Source: Clostridium sp. | GTDB lineage: Bacteria > Bacillota > Clostridia > Clostridiales > Clostridiaceae | Length of the DNA: 21,772 bases | Direction of reading: 5' to 3' | Assembly: GCA_018372555.1 (NCBI GenBank) | Contig: JAHAIU010000027.1 | Location: forward strand, 1-21,772 | Part shown: positions 16,462 through 21,772 of the stretch, in pieces | Layout of the letters: every line of letters starts with the position of its first letter | Numbering within the stretch: the stretch's first letter is position 1 | Translations under genes and position numbers: made by a program | The notes under the pieces: model-generated | Database searches by the model: none | Told to the model about the DNA's origin: nothing | Seen by the model: the letters and a program-made list of their open reading frames with translations, nothing else

Positions 16462-17544
16462 TTATATTATATTTTCTATTACTCCACCACCAATTACTAA
16501 GTTGCCATCATAAAATACAACTGATTGCCCCTTAGTAATTGCTCTTTGTTTATCTTTAAAGGAAACTTTAACTTTTCCGTCTTCTAATGGAGTTAAAATA
16601 GCTTCTGCTGGTCTTGCTAGATATCTAACCTTAGCATAAACAGTTATTTCTTTATCTAATTTGTCAAAAGGAATAAAGTTAACATCCTTAGCTACTAAAT
16701 CAGTTTTAAACACATCATCTTCAGGTCCTATTATAACTTCATTAGTATTAGGATTAATATCTGTAACAAAAACTGGATAACCTAAAGCTAAGCCAAGTCC
16801 TTTTCTTTGACCTATAGTATAATACACTATACCTTTATGCTTACCTAAAATATTACCATTCTTATCAACAAAATTTCCTTGCTTTACTTCATTAGGTCTA
16901 ACTAAAGTAATAAACTTTCCATGATTATTATCAGGTATAAAGCATATTTCTTCACTATCCTTTTTATTATGAACAGCTAAACCTATTTCTTTTGCAATTT
17001 CCCTAATTTTATCCTTAGTGTAATTTCCACAAGGCATTAGAGTTTGACTTAATTGTTCTTGAGTAAAGTTATATAAAGCATAAGTTTGATCTTTTTTATC
17101 ATCATCTGCCTTAATTAAAAGATATCTTCCATCTTCATTTTTTTCTATTTTAGCATAATGACCTGTTGCTACGAAATCAGCACCAATCCCTTTAGCTCTT
17201 CTTAAGAATTCATCAAACTTAATATGTTTATTACAAGCAATACATGGATTTGGAGTTTTTCCTTCCATATATTCTTGAACAAAATAATCAATTACTTTTT
17301 CCTTAAAGGCTTCTTTAAAATTAAGTACATAAAAAGGTATTCCTAGTTTATCAGCAACTCTTCTAGCATCCTCTACAGAAGAAAGTGAACAACATCCACC
17401 TTCCCTTTCAACATAATCTTCTGATTCGTCATCAAAGTGCTTCATAGTTACACCAATAACATCGTAACCTTGTTCTTTTAAAAGATATGCAGCAACAGAG
17501 CTATCAACTCCGCCACTCATACCTACTACTACTTTTTTCTTCAT
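16462..17544 (-). CDS. mnmA: tRNA-specific 2-thiouridylase MnmA
   Basis: Adds the 2-thio group to U34 of tRNA-Lys, -Glu and -Gln, using ATP and persulfide sulfur that ultimately comes from IscS. The PP-loop SGGVDSS is at 10-16. The catalytic cysteines are C101 (in NPCIAC) and C201 (in EEICFIPD), matching C102/C199 of the E. coli enzyme. The tRNA-binding and C-terminal beta domains ([37 protein letters not shown]) follow. Length (360) is normal. The ribosome site is only moderate (TAGGAAAT). It lies 8 nt after iscU, so the sulfur donor, scaffold and thiolase are one transcript under IscR control, ending at a strong terminator. Confidence 0.96.
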   Translation of the reverse strand: MKKKVVVGMSGGVDSSVAAYLLKEQGYDVIGVTMKHFDDESEDYVEREGGCCSLSSVEDARRVADKLGIPFYVLNFKEAFKEKVIDYFVQEYMEGKTPNPCIACNKHIKFDEFLRRAKGIGADFVATGHYAKIEKNEDGRYLLIKADDDKKDQTYALYNFTQEQLSQTLMPCGNYTKDKIREIAKEIGLAVHNKKDSEEICFIPDNNHGKFITLVRPNEVKQGNFVDKNGNILGKHKGIVYYTIGQRKGLGLALGYPVFVTDINPNTNEVIIGPEDDVFKTDLVAKDVNFIPFDKLDKEITVYAKVRYLARPAEAILTPLEDGKVKVSFKDKQRAITKGQSVVFYDGNLVIGGGVIENII

Positions 17545-17552
17545 TTTATTTC

Positions 17553-17984
17553 CTATTCTTCACCGTGGATATGATCATGAATATCATCATGTTCTTCAAA
17601 ATCCCAAAGCTCTAAACCTGCATTGTTTCTATAGTCGTTAATTGCTTTATGTATAGCTTCTTCAGCAAGTACTGAACAATGCATTTTTACAGGTGGAAGT
17701 CCATCTAACGCTTCTGCAACTGCTTTGTTAGATAATTCCCAAGCTTCTTCCACAGTCTTTCCTATTATTAATTCTGTTGCCATTGATGATGATGCAATGG
17801 CTGATCCACATCCAAAAGTCTTAAACTTTGCATCCTTAATTATATTATCTTCTATTTTTAAATAAACCTTCATTATATCACCACATTTGGCATTACCAAC
17901 TTCTCCAACACCACTTGCATTTTCAATTTCCCCTACATTTCTTGGATTTCTGAAATGATCCATTACCTTATCGCTGTACATCAT
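17553..17984 (-). CDS. iscU: Fe-S cluster assembly scaffold IscU/NifU
   Basis: Scaffold on which [2Fe-2S] clusters are built from iron and IscS-derived sulfur. The three ligand cysteines are C34 (KCGD), C59 (FGCGS) and C103 (HCSVLAEEA), with the conserved aspartate D36. The scaffold ends at about residue 126. A further tail, [15 protein letters not shown], is rich in His and acidic residues and may bind metal. The first 17 nt overlap iscS, which implies coupled translation; AAGGGAG lies 9 nt ahead of the first of two ATGs. No hscA, hscB or fdx genes follow, so this is the short clostridial isc operon. Confidence 0.94.
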   Translation of the reverse strand: MMYSDKVMDHFRNPRNVGEIENASGVGEVGNAKCGDIMKVYLKIEDNIIKDAKFKTFGCGSAIASSSMATELIIGKTVEEAWELSNKAVAEALDGLPPVKMHCSVLAEEAIHKAINDYRNNAGLELWDFEEHDDIHDHIHGEE

Positions 17985-19167
17985 AATACTTTTCTCCCTT
18001 CTTTAAAAAGTCTTCCCATAATGGAGACATATCTCTTAATCTTTGGATAATTGGTGGGACAACTTCTAAAACATAATCTACATCTTCTTCAGTTGATCCA
18101 TCACCTAAAGTTAATCTTAATGATCCATGTGCTAATTCATGTGGTAGTCCTATTGCTAATAATACATGTGATGGATCTAAAGATCCCGATGTACAAGCGC
18201 TTCCACTTGATGCACATATCCCTTCAAAGTCTAAAGAAAGTAATATTGATTCACCTTCTATAAATTCAAAAGTTATATTTACATTTCCAGGTAATCTCAT
18301 ATCCCCTCTAGGTCCATTTAATCTAGTATGAGGCACCTTCAAAAGACCATCTATTAATTTATCTCTAAGAATAGTCATTTTCTTATTATGCTCTTCTAAG
18401 TTTTCAGTAGCAAGTTCTATAGCTTTTCCAAGTCCAACTATTGAAGCAGTATTTTCTGTTCCTGCTCTTCTAGCTCTTTCTTGTCCGCCTCCATGAATTA
18501 AATTATCTATTCTTACACCTTTTCTAATATATAAAGCACCAGTTCCCTTCGGTCCATAAATTTTATGTCCAGCAAGAGATAGAAGGTCAATGTTCATTTC
18601 TTTAACATCTATTGCTATATTTCCAACCGCTTGAACTGCATCTGTATGGAATAATACTTTTCTTTCTCTACAGATTGCTCCTATTTCTTTTATCGGTTGA
18701 ATAGTTCCTATTTCATTGTTTGCAAACATAATAGAAACTAATATAGTCTTATCAGTTATAGCATTTTTTAATTCTTCTAAGTTTATAAAGCCTTCTTTAT
18801 CTACATTTAAATAAGTAACTTCAAATCCTTGCTTTTCTAAATATTCACAAGTGTGAAGCACTGCATGATGTTCAACCTTAGTTGTAATTATATGATTTCC
18901 TTTTTTTCTATGAGCTGAAGCAACCCCCTTAATAGCCCAGTTATCTGCTTCTGAACCACCTCCAGTAAAGTAAACTTCACTTACATCACAGTTTAAAGCC
19001 TTAGAAACTCTATTTCTAGCCTTATCTATAGCCATTTTAGTTTCTCTTGAAATCCCATAAAAAGAAGATGGATTACCATACTTTTCAGTAAAGAAAGGCA
19101 TCATTTCATCTAAAACTTCTGGCTTAACATAAGTAGTTGCTGCATAGTCCATATAAACATTTTTCAT
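17968..19167 (-). CDS. iscS: Cysteine desulfurase IscS/NifS
   Basis: PLP enzyme that removes sulfur from cysteine, yielding alanine and an enzyme persulfide for Fe-S assembly and tRNA thiolation. It starts [19 protein letters not shown]. The PLP lysine is K202 in [12 protein letters not shown]100/H101 (VEHHA) and D176 (HTDAVQA) shape the cofactor site. The mobile-loop cysteine is C325 in SGSACTSG, followed by HVLLAIGL and [15 protein letters not shown]. Length (399) is that of the IscS/NifS group rather than SufS. The start lies 2 nt after the iscR stop, with AGGAG inside the end of iscR. It overlaps iscU by 17 nt. Confidence 0.96.
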   Translation of the reverse strand: MKNVYMDYAATTYVKPEVLDEMMPFFTEKYGNPSSFYGISRETKMAIDKARNRVSKALNCDVSEVYFTGGGSEADNWAIKGVASAHRKKGNHIITTKVEHHAVLHTCEYLEKQGFEVTYLNVDKEGFINLEELKNAITDKTILVSIMFANNEIGTIQPIKEIGAICRERKVLFHTDAVQAVGNIAIDVKEMNIDLLSLAGHKIYGPKGTGALYIRKGVRIDNLIHGGGQERARRAGTENTASIVGLGKAIELATENLEEHNKKMTILRDKLIDGLLKVPHTRLNGPRGDMRLPGNVNITFEFIEGESILLSLDFEGICASSGSACTSGSLDPSHVLLAIGLPHELAHGSLRLTLGDGSTEEDVDYVLEVVPPIIQRLRDMSPLWEDFLKKGEKYYDVQR

Positions 19168-19169
19168 CT

Positions 19170-19625
19170 TTACTCGCTCCTCTTAACAAACTTAATGGAT
19201 TCACTTTCAAACTTCATTCTATTATAATCATCTACAATATCTTGAAGAGTTATGCTTTCCATCACTTCATCTATACTGTTTTTTATTTTTTCCCATAACA
19301 ATCTAGTAGCACAAAAATCTATATTATCACAGTCAGCTACTCCTTCAATACATTCAGCAATTTCAACTGGTCCTTCTAATACATACATTACATCTGCTAC
19401 TGTAATATCTTTTGGAGCACTATTTAGTACATATCCACCTTGAGCTCCTCTTATACTTTTTATAATTTTTGCTTTTCTAAGAGGTGAAAATAATTGTTCT
19501 AAATAATATTCAGATATATTTTGTCTTTGAGATATAGTTTTTATAGAAACGGGGGCATCTCCATAGTGCATTGCAAGGTCTACCATAGCCTTGACCCCAT
19601 ATCTACCCTTAGTAGAAAGCTTCAT
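19170..19625 (-). CDS. iscR: Rrf2-family Fe-S regulator IscR
   Basis: Winged-helix repressor that senses Fe-S status and controls its own operon. The N-terminus [18 protein letters not shown] and [16 protein letters not shown] are typical of the Rrf2 DNA-binding domain, with RGAQGGYVL in the wing. Three cysteines (C92, C99, C105) match the [2Fe-2S] ligands of IscR; the related CymR regulator lacks them, so IscR is preferred even though cymR holds this position in B. subtilis. The Clostridium perfringens homologue has been described as an IscR repressor of Fe-S biogenesis genes. Length is 151. ATG follows AAAGGGGGAAGG. It heads the iscS-iscU-mnmA operon and has a sigma-A promoter with a nearby palindrome. 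Confidence 0.92.
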   Translation of the reverse strand: MKLSTKGRYGVKAMVDLAMHYGDAPVSIKTISQRQNISEYYLEQLFSPLRKAKIIKSIRGAQGGYVLNSAPKDITVADVMYVLEGPVEIAECIEGVADCDNIDFCATRLLWEKIKNSIDEVMESITLQDIVDDYNRMKFESESIKFVKRSE

Positions 19626-19646
19626 TTTCCTTCCCCCTTTAAAGTT

Positions 19647-19662
19647 TACTATTTTACTAGTA
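19647..19662 (-). promoter_or_regulatory. Palindrome near the iscR start site, possible operator
   Basis: TACTA-N6-TAGTA is a perfect inverted repeat 12 nt downstream of the -10 and covers the early transcribed region. The position suits autorepression by IscR. I cannot match it to a proven clostridial IscR motif. Confidence 0.3.
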
Positions 19663-19673
19663 TTTACTCAAAT

Positions 19674-19702
19674 ATCTTATCAAAATGCTCTGATATTGTC
19701 AA
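19674..19702 (-). promoter_or_regulatory. Sigma-A promoter of the iscR operon
   Basis: Minus-strand TTGACA (19697-19702), 17-nt spacer, TAAGAT (19674-19679). The -35 is exact and the -10 differs from consensus at one position. The start is predicted near 19667. Confidence 0.82.
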
Positions 19703-19746
19703 TAATCATAAAACCTCGCCTTTCCCATTTTAATCTAATATACAGA

Positions 19747-19829
19747 GCTGTCGCGGAAACAGCCCAAATTAAAAATTGAAAATTAAAAACGAAGAATTAT
19801 TATAGAAATTTCATTACAACTATATAGTT
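19747..19829. repeat. Intergenic element between rarA and iscR: GC hairpin plus AT-rich repeat arm
   Basis: GCTGT and ACAGC enclose CGCGGAA (19747-19763), the only GC-rich stem in this gap. Next comes an AT-rich tract with TTAAAAACGAAGAATTATT (19783-19801), one base different from 844-862, and the 12-bp palindrome AACTATATAGTT (19818-19829). There is no T tract on the minus strand after the stem, so it is not a clear rarA terminator. The sequence shared with the sigK-side gap suggests a dispersed non-coding repeat. Confidence 0.45.
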
Positions 19830-19838
19830 AAATTATGA

Positions 19839-21092
19839 TTATTTAGAATTATTTATTATAGTATTCCAATATTGTTTTAAGCTATCTTCATACTTGTTAC
19901 TTTGAGGTTCATAATATTTACTTCCTTGTAAATTATCAGGCAAATATTGCTGTTTAATATAATGATTATCATAATCATGTGGGTATTTATAACCACCTAT
20001 CCCTAAATTCTTAGCTCCAGAGTAATGAGCATCTTTTAAATGATTTGGTACATCTCCTACATTTTTATTATCCAAATCAGATAATGCCATAGATATAGCT
20101 TTATATGCACTATTGGACTTTGGTAGTGTTGCTAAATATATTACAAGCTCTGATAGTATTAATGATGCTTCTGGAAATCCAACCTTTAAAGCAAGTTCAA
20201 TACCAGAATTCACCACAGATAAAGCATTGGGATGTGCAAGTCCTATATCTTCTGCTGCAATAATACTAATCCTTCTTATTATTGCTTGTAAATTCCCTGA
20301 TTTAATAAGCCTTGCTAAATAGTGGACTGCTGCATCTGGATCACTTCCTCTTATACTCTTCTGAAGCGCACTTAAAAAATTATAGTACTCATCTCCACTA
20401 GCATCAGCTCTAATATGAGATTGATTTAGCTCCTCAATGTATTCAACTGTTATATTTTTAGTTTTATTTAATTGTGAGTTAATACATAATTCCAATACAT
20501 TATAAGCTTTTCTATAATCACCTTGTGAAATATCTGCAATATATTTTAAAGCTTCTATTGTATAATTTACTTCAATATCTTCATTTACCAGTTTTTTTAT
20601 TGCTTTTTCAAGCCCTTCTAATATTTCTTCTAATTTTAATGACTGAAACTGAAAAATATTACATCTACTTAATATTGCTTTATGTATAGCAAAATAAGGA
20701 TTTTCAGTAGTACTAGCTATTAAAGTTACTCTTCCATTTTCAATAAACTCTAAAAGTGCTTGTTGTTGTTTTTTACTAAAATGTTGAAGCTCATCTATAT
20801 AAATAACCACTCCATTATAATTTAGCAAACTATCTAAGCTATTAGTTATTTCTTGAATATCCTTAACTGATGCTGTAGTTGCATTTAATTTATAGAATTT
20901 TTTGTCACTATAATTGGCCATAATATTAGCAAGTGTGGTTTTTCCTGTTCCTGGTGGCCCATACAAAATGCAATTAGGTATTCTTTTGCTGATTATTAAA
21001 TTATATAAGGGCTTTCCCTTAGCTATTATATTTTTTTGACCTATAAAATCTTCTAACTTTTCAGGTCTCATAATCTCTGCAAGTGGTTTCAT
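19839..21092 (-). CDS. rarA: Replication-associated recombination protein RarA (MgsA)
   Basis: AAA+ ATPase that acts at stalled replication forks and the DNA replication/repair interface. Walker A GPPGTGKT is at 45-52 and Walker B IYIDE at 97-101, with STTENP as sensor 1 and LSRCNIFQF after it. The C-terminal tetramerisation domain includes DPDAAVHYLARLI, EDIGLAHP and the diagnostic GIGGYKYPHDY. Length is 417 from the ATG chosen here, which is 8 nt after AGAAGG; an in-frame GTG three codons upstream overlaps that site. It follows a structured 140-nt spacer and precedes the iscR operon, the same order as rarA (yrvN) and cymR in B. subtilis. Confidence 0.95.
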   Translation of the reverse strand: MKPLAEIMRPEKLEDFIGQKNIIAKGKPLYNLIISKRIPNCILYGPPGTGKTTLANIMANYSDKKFYKLNATTASVKDIQEITNSLDSLLNYNGVVIYIDELQHFSKKQQQALLEFIENGRVTLIASTTENPYFAIHKAILSRCNIFQFQSLKLEEILEGLEKAIKKLVNEDIEVNYTIEALKYIADISQGDYRKAYNVLELCINSQLNKTKNITVEYIEELNQSHIRADASGDEYYNFLSALQKSIRGSDPDAAVHYLARLIKSGNLQAIIRRISIIAAEDIGLAHPNALSVVNSGIELALKVGFPEASLILSELVIYLATLPKSNSAYKAISMALSDLDNKNVGDVPNHLKDAHYSGAKNLGIGGYKYPHDYDNHYIKQQYLPDNLQGSKYYEPQSNKYEDSLKQYWNTIINNSK

Positions 21093-21124
21093 AGTATTCA
21101 CCTTCTTCTTAATAGTTTATCCGA

Positions 21125-21232
21125 TTGCTACCCACCTTCTACAAGTGGGAGTTAATCACTGCTACTCGCCTGGATTAGTTTTCTAACCTTCAGGTAGAGC
21201 AGAGTATTCCTGTTAAGAAAACTCCACCTGAA
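21125..21232 (-). ncRNA. Strongly structured element before rarA: candidate leader RNA, small RNA or IS605-type remnant
   Basis: This spacer is less AT-rich than the other gaps and has four possible stems on the minus strand. S1 has 11 bp (21222-21232 with 21189-21199). S2 has 10-11 bp plus a bulge (21212-21223 with 21177-21187). S3 is GGTTAG-AAAA-CTAATC (21173-21188). S4 is CCCAC with GTGGG (21131-21149) inside GATT/AATC. S2 excludes S1 and S3. No ORF is present. The position beside rarA is where B. subtilis carries a 6S RNA gene, but I cannot confirm 6S architecture. Stems of the CCCAC...GTGGG kind also occur at ends of IS200/IS605-type elements. Orientation is assumed. Confidence 0.35.
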
Positions 21233-21245
21233 AATAAAAATTTCT

Positions 21246-21749
21246 TTATTTAAAACCTTCATTTAATTCCTTAGCTTTTTCTAAATTTTCATACTCAGTT
21301 AATCCTTCAATATAGAATTCACCATCTTTTTCTTTAACAATAATCTCTAAAGGTATATCTTCTCCTATAGCCTCATCACTGCCTTCTTCACTACCATCTT
21401 CATTTTTATGAACTTCTAAACCTCTAGCTTTTATATTTAATAGCATATAGACTTTATACTTTTCGCCATCTTTATAAATATTAACAACCTTACTTTCATA
21501 TTCATCTATAGTTGCATCACCTATATATAATGAATAGTACTCCTTATAATTGCAGACATAAAAATTTTTCTCACTAATATGCTTCTTCATAGTTTCATCA
21601 TATCCTTTTTCATAAGATAAAACTAAATCTATAGTTTCTTTAATTTCCTTTTCTTTTCTAGAACTAATACTACTAAAATCACTACAACTTACTAAAAACA
21701 TAATTTGAATAATTAATAGTATGATAAAAGAGAAATGTCTTTTTTTCAT
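21246..21749 (-). CDS. Uncharacterised lipoprotein
   Basis: I do not recognise a family. The 167 residues start with a short basic n-region (MKKRH), a hydrophobic stretch (6-20) and a lipobox LVSC with C22 as the likely lipidated cysteine, so the mature protein should sit on the outer face of the membrane. The mature part has a helical start (RKEKEIKETIDLVLSYEKGYDE), then alternating beta-like segments (YYSLYIGD, VVNIYKDGEKYKVYMLLNI, PLEIIVKEKDGEFYIEGL) split by an acidic loop (NEDGSEEGSDEAIGED, 117-131). This resembles the small NTF2-like domains seen in Firmicutes lipoproteins. ATG follows TGGAGG at 5 nt; an in-frame GTG four codons upstream overlaps the ribosome site. It is followed by the structured spacer and rarA. 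Confidence 0.75.
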   Translation of the reverse strand: MKKRHFSFIILLIIQIMFLVSCSDFSSISSRKEKEIKETIDLVLSYEKGYDETMKKHISEKNFYVCNYKEYYSLYIGDATIDEYESKVVNIYKDGEKYKVYMLLNIKARGLEVHKNEDGSEEGSDEAIGEDIPLEIIVKEKDGEFYIEGLTEYENLEKAKELNEGFK

Positions 21750-21772
21750 ATACGCCTCCACATTTAAAATTT

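Noticed and set aside
18051..18263. Plus-strand frame inside iscS encoding a Leu/Ile/His-rich peptide.
   Set aside because: Its composition is what the reverse complement of AT-rich coding DNA gives; iscS is intact here.
19252..19779. Plus-strand frames over iscR and its promoter region.
   Set aside because: They overlap the coding strand and promoter of iscR, have no ribosome sites and match no family.
21093..21101. GTG start for rarA three codons upstream.
   Set aside because: The GTG overlaps the AAGG of the ribosome site, whereas the ATG at 21092 has ideal spacing. The same logic rejects the upstream GTGs of fur (10473) and the lipoprotein (21761).
21178..21232. H-type pseudoknot made by stems S1 and S2 together.
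   Set aside because: The connecting loops would be 0 and 1 nt while each has to cross about ten base pairs, which is sterically impossible. The stems are better read as alternatives.
21102..21245. Calling the rarA-side element 6S RNA outright.
   Set aside because: Only position supports it. The spacer is shorter than typical Firmicutes 6S RNA, and I see no long closing stem with a central bubble.

Overview
The window is low-GC Firmicutes DNA, most likely from a spore-forming Clostridium of the cluster I (sensu stricto) type. Evidence: AT-rich third codon positions, strong GGAGG ribosome sites, a full-length sporulation sigma factor SigK, a T-box leader ahead of alaS, an iscR-iscS-iscU cluster, and a gene order that follows the alaS-udk region of Bacillus subtilis (rarA, Rrf2 regulator, iscS, mnmA, PRC protein, AI-2E permease, alaS, ireB, ruvX, DUF1292, mltG, trmR, trhP2, udk, class B PBP). 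I cannot name the species. No phage, plasmid, transposase gene, CRISPR array, rRNA or tRNA gene is visible. All 21 genes I accept lie on the minus strand, so transcription runs from high to low coordinates.

Layout in transcription order. (1) 21749-19839: an uncharacterised lipoprotein, a 140-nt strongly structured spacer that may be an RNA or a small mobile-element remnant, then rarA. (2) 19702-16421: a consensus sigma-A promoter, then iscR-iscS-iscU-mnmA, ending in a 14-bp-stem terminator. This groups Fe-S assembly with tRNA 2-thiolation, both fed by sulfur from IscS. (3) 16433-14869: a PRC-barrel protein and an AI-2E-family permease, with a possible forespore promoter inside the mnmA terminator. 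(4) 14858-11905: a perfect sigma-A promoter, an alanine T-box leader, and alaS. (5) 11904-11567: a 338-nt AT-rich gap, then ireB-ruvX-DUF1292-fur-rnj, with hairpins after ireB and after fur. (6) 8244-2625: a consensus promoter, a leader containing a terminator-like hairpin, then typA-mltG-trmR-trhP2-udk. (7) 2623-948: a class B penicillin-binding protein whose likely sigma-F promoter and ribosome site overlap the udk terminator. (8) 947-7: an AT-rich repeat, then sigK.

Functionally this is mostly core housekeeping: tRNA charging and U34 modification (alaS, mnmA, trhP2, trmR), Fe-S/sulfur supply, iron regulation (fur), RNA decay (rnj), ribosome function (typA), wall synthesis (mltG, PBP, ireB) and late sporulation (sigK). 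No gene cluster here looks like a wholly new system. The most interesting material is non-coding: promoters nested in terminators (udk/PBP, mnmA/PRC), a promoter-then-terminator arrangement ahead of typA, a hairpin that may bridge a distant Shine-Dalgarno to the ireB start, and the bistable structured element before rarA. These calls come from reading alone; no folding or database search was run.
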